64,000 nt of DNA, from positions 682,001 through 746,000 of the forward strand of contig NZ_AHKF01000018.1 of assembly GCF_000252125.1 (NCBI RefSeq), read 5' to 3'. Positions 55,642-63,355 of the stretch are shown one piece after another. A program made the position numbers and the translations under genes. The stretch's first letter is position 1, and every line of letters begins with the position of its first letter. The notes beneath the pieces were generated by a model. It was not told where the DNA came from, ran no database searches, and was given only the letters and a program-made list of their open reading frames with translations. This stretch comes from Flavobacterium frigoris PS1. Lineage in GTDB: Bacteria; Bacteroidota; Bacteroidia; Flavobacteriales; Flavobacteriaceae.

Positions 55642-56040
55642 TTACTGCTTTCTTATAACAAAACCTCTAATAACTTGGGAGGTAATTGCGCCTATTATAG
55701 CTGGAATTGTTAGAAAGCCATACATGATGAATTCAAATGGAAACATGTTATGAGAAGAAGAATCGGCAATCATTTCGCAAATAGCGGCTAATGGGAATAA
55801 AGCCATGCTCATCGGTCCAATTTGCCAAAAGGGTAAATTGCTAAATAACTTCACTATAAAACCGGATAAAAGAAGGAAGATTAAGCTATATCTAGAAATG
55901 CCTTCAATACCAGTTCTAATTAGAGGGAATAATGGCGAATCATAAGGCTTCAAATCACCATAAATAAATATCGGAAGTAGTATGGAAACCATACCGAGAA
56001 TAGCCACGATTAGTAAAGGAGCAACATTTTTTAAATTCAT
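55642..56040 (-). CDS. Small polytopic membrane protein of unknown function
   Basis: This 132-residue protein has four predicted transmembrane helices separated by short loops, and no recognisable catalytic motif. The second half contains GPMSMALFPLAAICEMIADSS before a Phe-rich helix. It starts at an ATG with an upstream CAAAGTA (TACTTTG on the minus strand) that weakly resembles a -7 element. I do not recognise a family. Confidence 0.6.
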   Translation of the reverse strand: MNLKNVAPLLIVAILGMVSILLPIFIYGDLKPYDSPLFPLIRTGIEGISRYSLIFLLLSGFIVKLFSNLPFWQIGPMSMALFPLAAICEMIADSSSHNMFPFEFIMYGFLTIPAIIGAITSQVIRGFVIRKQ

Positions 56041-56602
56041 AAGACTTAGTTATTTATCGAGTTATAGAATTCAGGCAGCTTTAGCTTTTTTGCTAATTTT
56101 GAAGGGGATTGTTTTTCCACAAACCAAAGTACGATAAAAAAAGGTCGTTTTACTAGATTTGTCGCTTGCCCTAATATTATTTCGCGAATTTTTATAGATG
56201 TTTACTTAATTTTCACAACAAAGGACATTGGTTATTTCAATTAGTGGACGAGCTAATAGCTTACATCTGCTACTCTTTAGCAAATAGTAATTATCGGGTT
56301 CTATCAGCCAAATAAAGTGTTTGCCATGTAGATTTTATAAATAACAAACCATATATTACGGGACAAAGACCAGTAGCATTTTTCAAAACATCACAATACC
56401 TGTAAACGCTTCATCTATGACATAGATCTAACTCTCAACGGTTGTTTTTAACATTAATTGTTATCTGCAGTAGGCTCTATTCTACCATTGCATCTGAGAC
56501 AGTTTTACTATCAAAAACCTGTTCAAAGGATATTATTATTATTACTATTCAGTTTTTTGACAATTAATGGCATCAACTGTTTAAGCCATGTGCAGCGTTT
56601 TA
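56041..56602. other. Gene-free stretch between the membrane protein and the FAD monooxygenase
   Basis: A 562-bp region without a credible frame on either strand. A short plus-strand frame at its right end is a shadow of the monooxygenase gene. I see no hairpin with T-tract, tRNA or repeat. Confidence 0.45.
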
Positions 56603-58060
56603 TTATGCTTTTTCTTTCTTTATATATCGCCCTCTCGGTTCATCACCCTCGTGGAGTACCGTTTCGGAATGTAGGAATTGTACAGCGTCGGCTGAATCTT
56701 TCACTTTAGTAGCACTGCGCTCTAACATTTCTGATTCAAACACAGTTAATACACTTTCCCTCACTCCAGCTTTTCTCCATTGAGATAAAGGTCTGCATCC
56801 TTTTGAGATCCCGCGAGCGAGCGAGAGCGCATCTAGCAGCGCTTGATTAGCACCCTGCCCTTTGAATGGGCTCATGGGGTGAGCTGCATCTCCGATCAGA
56901 GTAGCTGGCCCTGCTTTTTTTAATAGTTCTGGCTCAAGTAATTCTCGGTCATACACTGGATAACCAGAAATCTGAGTTTCTAGAGTCGCTGCTAAAATTT
57001 GAGGAATGGGATCGTGCCATTTTGTTCTACGACAGGCTTCTTCCTTTAGGGCTTGAACTCCTTGTGCGCTTAAATCTTTAGCCTCTTTTTCTGGCATCGG
57101 GAAGCTCAATTGCCACATCACCGAGTCTGATGTGAAAGGCATTATATAGATCCTCTCGTTGCCATTGGCGGTTTGAAATACAGTAGCCGAGTCTAGTAAT
57201 GAACTGCTATGGCTCTCAATAGCACTCAAAGGACAAATACCCAATATAACAATACAACCTAGGTAGCGCAATGGACTACTATCTTCTGCAATCAGCAAGC
57301 TGCGTACCGCGCTACGAATACCATCGGCTCCGACCACAAGATCTGCTTTGGCATGCTGAATCTCGCCATTTACTTCAAATATCAGCCCAAGACTATCATC
57401 GTCAGATTCATTAAAACCAACTAATTGGTGTCCCCATTGTACCGCATCATGTCCGCCAAGTTGTTCCAGCAGCGCTAACCGCAAAGACTGCCGTGCGATA
57501 TGTACATTTGTACGTTTCGGTGACGTTTTCGCATCGGACTGCATCCATTTTCTTATTCCCCATTCACCAATCACTTTTCCTGTTGTAGTATGAACCAGAT
57601 GTCTTGTTGAAATTACGCCCTGTTCTAAAGAGAAAATGCCCAATCCTTCGATTGCTCTACTAGCTTGTTGTAAAGTAAGTCCATAGCCTTGCGATCGTGC
57701 TTCAAAGTTGCTATCCCGTTCATAAAGGGTAAAGGGGATTCCGCGGTGCAAACAAGCCACTGCAAGTGCCACACCACCTATACCGCCACCAATAATAGCA
57801 ATATTTGGGTAATTTTCGTTATCGGCAATAGGAGGGGCAACAGAAGGAACCAAGCCGGATCCGCTACAGTTCAAGCAGGAATATAGATGCCCCTTTGGAG
57901 GAACTGGTGCCGTCCGTTCATCATTCGTTTTTCCATAAAGATCTAATGCCATCTGGTAGCCAAGTCGCGCTTTTTTGCTAAGCCCCCTACTTTTTTTACC
58001 TTGTCCATGACATTCTTGACAAATAGTCCATTTTAGAGCTGAATTTTTTATCTTTTCCAC
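56603..58060 (-). CDS. FAD-dependent aromatic-ring-type monooxygenase with an N-terminal zinc-finger-like segment
   Basis: This 485-residue protein begins with two CxxC pairs (Cys14/17 and Cys62/65, each followed by G-x-G like the DnaJ zinc finger) spanning about residues 12-70. A Rossmann FAD domain follows with GGGIGG at 91-96, then a mid-protein DLVVGADGIRS and the second FAD motif LIGDAAHPMSPFKGQGANQAL. The family inserts oxygen into aromatic or polyketide-like substrates using NAD(P)H. A sampled 60-bp stretch of this gene is about 48% GC, against about 32% in the neighbouring hydroxylase gene, suggesting acquisition from another lineage. It stands alone between two gene-poor gaps. Substrate unknown. 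Confidence 0.87.
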   Translation of the reverse strand: MEKIKNSALKWTICQECHGQGKKSRGLSKKARLGYQMALDLYGKTNDERTAPVPPKGHLYSCLNCSGSGLVPSVAPPIADNENYPNIAIIGGGIGGVALAVACLHRGIPFTLYERDSNFEARSQGYGLTLQQASRAIEGLGIFSLEQGVISTRHLVHTTTGKVIGEWGIRKWMQSDAKTSPKRTNVHIARQSLRLALLEQLGGHDAVQWGHQLVGFNESDDDSLGLIFEVNGEIQHAKADLVVGADGIRSAVRSLLIAEDSSPLRYLGCIVILGICPLSAIESHSSSLLDSATVFQTANGNERIYIMPFTSDSVMWQLSFPMPEKEAKDLSAQGVQALKEEACRRTKWHDPIPQILAATLETQISGYPVYDRELLEPELLKKAGPATLIGDAAHPMSPFKGQGANQALLDALSLARGISKGCRPLSQWRKAGVRESVLTVFESEMLERSATKVKDSADAVQFLHSETVLHEGDEPRGRYIKKEKA

Positions 58061-58357
58061 TTTCTCATTATTTAACTTGATGTTGAGTCAAATCTGGGGT
58101 TCATTTGCAAAAGTACATACATAGTTACTTATATGCACTAAACAAAGCGCTTACAACACCAATCATATCAATAAATTGCCATAAAGGTTTGATATTTCAA
58201 TTACAAAGTACGGTATTTTCTTCAGAGTTGCTTTAGCTACCGTTTGAATAGTTGCTTTCATGAAAGATGATTTCGGAGGCAACAAGAACTAATTTAGTTG
58301 GGTATCGCGTTGCCTTTAGATATGCATAATGAATTGTATCAGTTTTTGAACTGTTTT

Positions 58358-59356
58358 TTATGTTTCTAAAACTTCTTCTTTGACAAGTTGTGGAACATCT
58401 TTTGTTTTGTCAATTTTATTCACTTTTATAAAACCAGCCTGCATCTTTTTTGATTGTTCATTTTCCTTTAAATTAATGGCATTGAACTTAGTTTTAACAT
58501 CTTCTAATTTAGAAGGACTTGTAAATAGCATAGCATATGCTTCTTTTAAGGACCTACTTTTAATTACATCAAAGAAAATATCTTTCCATTCGTGAAAATT
58601 TAAAGTAATGGGGTTATAGGTATTAATTGGCGTCGTAATACCATAAACGGTTTGCTCTTCCTCTGCTTCAAAAGTTCCAAACATTCTGTCCCAAATAATA
58701 AATGTTGATCCAAAGTTCTTGTCCAAGTATTTGTCATTTGTAGAATGATGCACTCTGTGATGAGAAGGTGTAACAAAAATGTATTCAATTGGAGCCGGTA
58801 ATTTTCGAATATATTCGGTATGAATCCAGAATTGATAGAGAACTTCAATTTGATGACAAATAAAAAAAAGTACTGGGTCAAACCCTATTAATATCACAGG
58901 AATAAAAAAGATAAATTTAATGTGCTGTGTCCAACCTAACCTAAATGCCACTGACAAGTTGTATTTTTCTGAATTGTGATGTGTAACGTGAGTTGCCCAC
59001 CAAAAACGATTAACATGGGTCAATCTATGTGACCAGTATCTAAAAAAATCTATAGAAATAATGCAAAGAATATACGTCCACCATTCAGTTGGGATGCTCC
59101 ATGGGATGACATTATAAAAAAACAGTATAATTCCAAAAATTCCTATTTTCAGTAAAGCAGAGATACCCACATTTACAAGACCAATAAATGTAGCCGATAT
59201 AGTGTCTAGTTTATTATAGTAATCTTTTTTTTGAATAATTGTAAGGACCCACTCTAATATAACTAGTAAAATCAATGGAATGGCTGCAATTTGTATAATG
59301 TTGAGTCCTGCTAGTTGATCTAATAGCACTTCCATAGTCAAAGGATTTTCTTTCAT
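58358..59356 (-). CDS. Sterol desaturase/fatty acid hydroxylase superfamily membrane protein
   Basis: This 332-residue protein has about four or five transmembrane helices and the di-iron histidine clusters of the superfamily: WSHRLTHV, HVTHHNSE and SHHRVHHSTNDKYLDKN. These enzymes hydroxylate or desaturate lipids at the membrane. The C-terminal ~60 residues are hydrophilic and Lys/Glu-rich. It is monocistronic; a 297-bp gap without recognisable features separates it from the monooxygenase gene. Substrate cannot be deduced. Confidence 0.9.
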   Translation of the reverse strand: MKENPLTMEVLLDQLAGLNIIQIAAIPLILLVILEWVLTIIQKKDYYNKLDTISATFIGLVNVGISALLKIGIFGIILFFYNVIPWSIPTEWWTYILCIISIDFFRYWSHRLTHVNRFWWATHVTHHNSEKYNLSVAFRLGWTQHIKFIFFIPVILIGFDPVLFFICHQIEVLYQFWIHTEYIRKLPAPIEYIFVTPSHHRVHHSTNDKYLDKNFGSTFIIWDRMFGTFEAEEEQTVYGITTPINTYNPITLNFHEWKDIFFDVIKSRSLKEAYAMLFTSPSKLEDVKTKFNAINLKENEQSKKMQAGFIKVNKIDKTKDVPQLVKEEVLET

Positions 59357-60105
59357 GTAGTATAATTATAATGGTGTTAATTTTATTATTGTAGTTTTTT
59401 ACGCTTTTTTAAGTTTTCGAAATAAGAAACTAGTGAGGATCATCTAGATTAATATTTGATAGGATGGGTATTATAGTATTTTGATGTTTTTTTTTCAAAT
59501 TTCACATCAAAGCACAAAAAAATGCTCTTATCTAGTGGAATACTATAATTTTTTCAAGGTAGTTTTTAAACTTTAATTTTAGCAATAATGTTTCGTTAAA
59601 ATAGCATTAACAGTTGGAAGCTTATTGAAGGGGTATATTTATTATTACTTATTTTTTTTGATAAATAGTGAATCTAAAAGTAGAAAAAGAGGATCTAATG
59701 TTGAGGCTAAATCGGTTATATTAGGAAGTGGGAGTGATGCATTAGAATCCTATTACAACGGTATAATAGTTAAACTTACCGATGCTTTGTGACTAGTAAT
59801 TAATTACTTATGTGAATTAAGTAAAGGTTTTGCAACGCGAATCAAAAGAGTCAATTGCTATTATGATTCGATATTTGTATTAAAAATCACGGTATTAAAT
59901 TATTCATAAGTACTGCAACTACGATTGAAAGTGGCACTATCCTTTCCTGAAAAATAATTTCAGTCTCGATAGGAAATAAAATACTTTTTATTTTGGTCTT
60001 ATCGTCTTTTTGTATTTTGCAACGGGGTAAAAACTGTTTTAATATGTTCAATTCGCAAGAATGGATAAAGTAAAACTGGAAACAAAAAGATGAGAAGTTA
60101 TTTTA
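59357..60105. other. 749-bp gene-poor region
   Basis: No full gene is visible. The only coding-like piece is a plus-strand remnant at 59589-59792 (annotated separately). The region marks the left edge of the accessory stretch that continues to the window end. Confidence 0.4.
59589..59792 (+). pseudogene. Possible 67-codon coding remnant
   Basis: An open frame without a start codon ends at TGA (59790-59792). Its C-terminal part reads like real protein: EAKSVILGSGSDALES followed by YYNGIIVKLTDAL. The first half is hydrophobic and then Lys/Arg-rich. I recognise no family, and chance remains quite possible. Confidence 0.22.
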
Positions 60106-60627
60106 TCATTTTGAGTTTAGGTCAATTTGAAATAAACTAACCGTTGCGTTGTCATAATGTGCAGGAAGTCCTTCAGTATTTTTAAGTTTTAATAAACCTA
60201 AAAACTCAAAGCCACATTTTGTGTAGTAATTAATCAATCCTGAATTATCTCCAACAGTATCCATTCTTATGAATTGTTTTTGATTTTCTTGAGCATAAAT
60301 TTTTGCCCATTCGACAATTTTACTCACTAAATTTTGTCCTCGAAAATCAGGATTAGTTGCAATGCGGTGAATGTAAACAGCTGGTTCTTCGTTGCGTTCC
60401 TCCCATATTTGTGGATCGTCAAAAGTTGTCGCCCAAACACAGACAATTTTACCCTCTGAGACTATTTTCCATTGTCTGTTTTCTAAAATTTCAGTTTCAA
60501 TAAGGTGTCTGTCAAATTCTGGCCAGTGATGGGTAAATCTCGTCTTCTGAAAATCGGTAGCGATTTTGTATAAACGGAAAATTTCATCTGTGTCGTAACT
60601 GTTGCTATTTTGTATTTGAAAGTTCAT
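60106..60627 (-). CDS. GNAT family N-acetyltransferase
   Basis: This 173-residue protein has the GNAT fold markers: the acetyl-CoA-binding IATNPDFRGQNLVSKIVEWA motif and the C-terminal YYTKCGFEFLGL. Length is normal. Its substrate is unknown. It is transcribed away from a repeat element at 60685-60820 and is the lowest-coordinate gene of a run of minus-strand accessory genes. Confidence 0.9.
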   Translation of the reverse strand: MNFQIQNSNSYDTDEIFRLYKIATDFQKTRFTHHWPEFDRHLIETEILENRQWKIVSEGKIVCVWATTFDDPQIWEERNEEPAVYIHRIATNPDFRGQNLVSKIVEWAKIYAQENQKQFIRMDTVGDNSGLINYYTKCGFEFLGLLKLKNTEGLPAHYDNATVSLFQIDLNSK

Positions 60628-60684
60628 TTTTGATTTTCTTTTTAATTTTCTTTTATTTTTGAAGTGAGTCGGTTACAATGACAA

Positions 60685-60820
60685 TCGATATTTTGGTGTT
60701 TCAAGAAGTTGGGGGTTTGAATGCACATAACTTTCGATTATGCAATGAAATTCAAAAGTACAAAACTAGTCCTAAACAAGAGCCTAAATCCCGATTGCTC
60801 AATACGGCTGTTAGTAGTTT
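60685..60820 (-). repeat. Interspersed ~130-bp repeat, copy 1 (attC-like candidate), 3' of the PaiB-type gene
   Basis: The element runs from about ATATTTTGGTG to a conserved end at 60790-60814 that reads CCCGATTG...ATACGGC-TGTTAG on the plus strand. Its interior (GGGGGTTTGAATGCACA, then TTATGCA and AAGTACAAAA) aligns in order with copy 2 at 61473-61610. It lies 8 bp past the PaiB-type stop. Homology between the copies is seen; the recombination-site role is inference. Confidence 0.55.
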
Positions 60821-60827
60821 TCTTTTT

Positions 60828-61433
60828 TCAGGCATTCTTCATATATTTTGCAATAAGTAGCTCATTTGTGTCCGTACTTTTTGATAAAGTATCAATGATT
60901 TTTCTTTGCTCTGTTTCTGTCCTGTTTTGGCTCAACTTTTTCTTGGCTTGTAAGTCTGTAATAAGTATTTCAAACGCTACAATTCCTTTTGACATTTTTA
61001 TTTTATAATCTTCTGGGAAATTGTCCCATTGTTGCCTGTATGAAGTTTCGTAATTGTCAATTGTCGTTTCAAGTACTTCAAAAGTTTTTTCTATTTTTGT
61101 TATTAATTTTCCTTGTCCGTAGGCGTGAATTGAAATATAGTTCCAAGTTGGTACGTTAAGTTCTTTGTCATAATTCTTTGTAGAAATATAGGCGTGAGGC
61201 TCACTAAAAATCACCAAAACATTTTTATTCTCAATGTCTTGCCAATGTTCATTTGCTTTTGCAAAATGAGAACTCAAAATAATATTGTCGTCTTTGGTCG
61301 TTACTAAAAATGGCAAGTGTGTCGCAATTGGAAAACTGTCTTTTGCTGTGATTATAGTTGCAAAACTAAATTGCTTCATAAATGCAATAATTTCGGTTTG
61401 ATTTGTTGTTAAGTTTACTTTAGGAATATACAT
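60828..61433 (-). CDS. FMN-binding negative transcriptional regulator family protein (PaiB type)
   Basis: This 201-residue protein has the split-barrel FMN-binding fold of the PaiB family: an N-terminal FSFATIITAKDSFPIATHLPF strand pair, the HFAKANEHW segment and the VPTWNYISIHAYG motif typical of the family. PaiB was linked to control of sporulation and protease genes in Bacillus, but many relatives are simply flavin- or heme-binding proteins, so a regulatory role is uncertain. The gene is flanked on both sides by copies of the same repeat (60685-60820 and 61473-61610), like a mobile cassette. Confidence 0.88.
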   Translation of the reverse strand: MYIPKVNLTTNQTEIIAFMKQFSFATIITAKDSFPIATHLPFLVTTKDDNIILSSHFAKANEHWQDIENKNVLVIFSEPHAYISTKNYDKELNVPTWNYISIHAYGQGKLITKIEKTFEVLETTIDNYETSYRQQWDNFPEDYKIKMSKGIVAFEILITDLQAKKKLSQNRTETEQRKIIDTLSKSTDTNELLIAKYMKNA

Positions 61434-61472
61434 TTTATCATCTCATTTTAATATTTAAGGTTCGTCAAAATA

Positions 61473-61610
61473 GGCGCCAACGTTTTTGGTCTTGGCGTTC
61501 GGGTGGGTTTCGGAGCACAAGGCTCTCAATATGCACTAAACTTAATAAGAAGTATAATAAATCAAGTTTGTACTTGAGCCCGATTGACGCAAAACGCTTG
61601 TCAGCCATAG
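61473..61610 (-). repeat. Interspersed ~130-bp repeat, copy 2 (attC-like candidate)
   Basis: It runs from GGCGCCAACGTTTTTGGTC to a conserved end at 61579-61604 reading CCCGATTG...AAAACGC-TTGTCAG. The two ends are imperfect inverted repeats of about 20 bp: the reverse complement of the right end begins GGCTGACAAGCGTTTTGCG. The interior shares GGTGGGTTT, GAGCACA, ATATGCA and AAGTATAATAAA with copy 1 in the same order. A minus-strand frame across it (61465-61653) is not considered a gene. The 61434-61756 gap holds nothing else I can support. Confidence 0.6.
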
Positions 61611-61756
61611 TTTTATACTGCCCCAAAGTTCTCAACAGCATTGGTTTTTGCAAGCCAATACTCTTCGATTACCCACTGGAAATCTATAGTACATACAAAT
61701 AACACATTAAGTTACTGGCTTAGATTTTTTATATAAAACTCATTCTTACTATTTTA

Positions 61757-62524
61757 TCAGTACATCTTAGTTTCTCCATCATTTGGAATAAAAACCTTGT
61801 CAGATAGTCCAATTTTTGAAACTTCTACTTTTAATTGTTGTCGTGTTGTTGGACAATGATTTACCGCTTCCAGATGATTGGCTATTACTTTGTGTGGTGC
61901 GTTTTTTACAAATTTTAAAATATCGTCCATTCGCATTAATAAAGGCTGAAAAACATCCAATTGTGCAGTTCCGCAAGCTACAACTGCAACTTCAGGTTTT
62001 AGTTCCGTTAGCACTCTATGTACATCGTCGGTATAAATGGTATCTGCACTTAAATAGATTGATTTTTCATTTGGTAATTCGATGTAAAAGCCCATTACAT
62101 CTCCCATAGGTTTGGCAACAAATCCGTAACCGTGAACTGCTGGAATACCTAGAATTCTTCCTCCTAAAAAAGGGTTTGTTATCCAATATTCTATAGTTTG
62201 GGAAACGTTTAATCCTTTTTTTATTAATGTGGCATCGTCTTTTATACTACAAATAACAGGAATTTGTTTAGAGCGAAGAAAATACTCTGCTTCCTTGTCC
62301 AAGTGGTCTGGATGCAGATGCGTTAGTAAGCAATGTGTCGTTTTTTCAACCATATCCATTGCATTGCTTGGTAAATCTACAATAGGATTTCGTTGTGGTT
62401 TAAAACGAAAAAGGGTGAAAGTTGGCCCAGCTGTTCCTTTTTTTCCCAGCATTGGGTCAACTAAAATTACTTTATCTCCAGTTTCTATCACCATAGTGGC
62501 ATTTCGCAAATGATGTATTTTCAT
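61757..62524 (-). CDS. Metallo-beta-lactamase-fold hydrolase (UPF0173/UlaG-like)
   Basis: The start at 62524 (MKIHHLRNATMVIE) gives 255 residues and matches the family N-terminus; the frame continues to 62593 without similarity. The MBL metal motif THLHPDHLDKE (HxHxDH) is near residue 92, with further ligands in SADTIYTDDVH and a C-terminal NHLEAVNHC. It resembles cytosolic metal-dependent hydrolases of unknown substrate. The Crp/Fnr-type gene is directly upstream, and this pairing suggests regulator plus target. Confidence 0.9.
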   Translation of the reverse strand: MKIHHLRNATMVIETGDKVILVDPMLGKKGTAGPTFTLFRFKPQRNPIVDLPSNAMDMVEKTTHCLLTHLHPDHLDKEAEYFLRSKQIPVICSIKDDATLIKKGLNVSQTIEYWITNPFLGGRILGIPAVHGYGFVAKPMGDVMGFYIELPNEKSIYLSADTIYTDDVHRVLTELKPEVAVVACGTAQLDVFQPLLMRMDDILKFVKNAPHKVIANHLEAVNHCPTTRQQLKVEVSKIGLSDKVFIPNDGETKMY

Positions 62525-62597
62525 TTTTTGATGTTTTAAATTGAAAGTCCAAAGTTGCTCATTGCTAAAATAGATTCCATTGATTGAAATCAAGAAA

Positions 62598-63170
62598 TTA
62601 AATTCGCTTTCTAATTCTGCTCAATGTTTCAGGTGTAATTCCCAAATAAGAAGCAATATGATATTGAGGAATTTGCAATAACCAATGAGGCTTATTTTTC
62701 ATAATATCGAGATACAATTCTTCTGCAGTATTTACAAAATGGTTAAATTCTTCGGTTTCCTTATTGACAACGATGCGTTGGAAAATAGCTTCAATAAACT
62801 GTTTGCCACAATTATATTGGTTGGTAAAATTCAAGAATTTTTCTTTTGATAACACTCTCAAATCCACATCAGTCAAACATTCTTGGTATTTTTTTGTGGT
62901 CGTGGAATGTGTAAATGAAGAAAAATCGGTTATAAAACCTGAGTTTGTATAAAAATTTATATTTTTTTCTTTATCGTTGGTTGCATAATACTCCCGAATA
63001 ATGCCTTGGTCTAAAAAACGAAGCTCGTTTTCAACCGTTTCATTTTCTAAAATAATGTGTCCTTTTTTGTACGATTTAACAACGAAAGTATATACAAATT
63101 CTTCCAAGCCTTCTTTATTAAAAGGAAATTCACTGTTAAAAAACAAAAATAATTTGTCTGTTGCTTTCAT
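62598..63170 (-). CDS. Crp/Fnr family transcriptional regulator (short type)
   Basis: This 190-residue protein has a cyclic-nucleotide-binding-like beta-barrel (about residues 20-125, with KKGHIILENETVENELRFLDQGIIREY) and a short C-terminal helix-turn-helix ending YHIASYLGITPETLSRIRKRI. The strict cAMP phosphate-binding cassette is not evident, so another ligand or none is likely. This short type is common in Bacteroidota. It lies 73 bp upstream of the MBL hydrolase start on the same strand and probably shares its transcript. Confidence 0.9.
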   Translation of the reverse strand: MKATDKLFLFFNSEFPFNKEGLEEFVYTFVVKSYKKGHIILENETVENELRFLDQGIIREYYATNDKEKNINFYTNSGFITDFSSFTHSTTTKKYQECLTDVDLRVLSKEKFLNFTNQYNCGKQFIEAIFQRIVVNKETEEFNHFVNTAEELYLDIMKNKPHWLLQIPQYHIASYLGITPETLSRIRKRI

Positions 63171-63318
63171 TTAATTTCTAAAGTTGTGGGTGCGGTATGT
63201 CTCGACAAAATTGAAACATCATTCCTCTTCTTTGCGAGGTCTTGAACTTCGGAACCGATTATTTTCTGTTAAAGATAAAATTTCTTGTAAAACCTAAAAG
63301 TGAATTTACTAGAAAATT

Positions 63319-63343
63319 CGCGATTTTGCAAAATCGATGTTAG
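63319..63343 (-). repeat. Third copy of the conserved repeat end, 3' of the AraC gene
   Basis: CGCGATTTTGCAAAATCGATGTTAG shares CGATT, a central GCAAAA-type stretch and the TGTTAG end with the ends of copies 1 and 2. It contains a perfect 16-bp palindrome, CGATTTTGCAAAATCG (63321-63336). It lies 12 bp past the AraC stop. Only the end is recognisable; the full ~130-bp element is not. Confidence 0.45.
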
Positions 63344-63355
63344 CAATAAACTTTC

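Noticed and set aside
56458..56709. 83-codon plus-strand frame beginning MLSAVGSILPLH
   Set aside because: Its right half is antisense to the FAD monooxygenase and its left half has no coding character.
60678..61008. Two overlapping plus-strand frames (60678-60860 and 60721-61008)
   Set aside because: They cover repeat copy 1 and the antisense of the PaiB-type gene; both look like chance frames.
60685..61610. Interpreting the repeats as CRISPR or as insertion-sequence ends
   Set aside because: Copies are about 130 bp, only two full copies plus one end are present, the spacing is gene-sized, and there is no transposase or cas gene.
61465..61653. 62-codon minus-strand frame beginning MQKPMLLRTL
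   Set aside because: It lies across repeat copy 2, and the homologous region of copy 1 does not keep the frame, so it is repeat DNA, not a gene.
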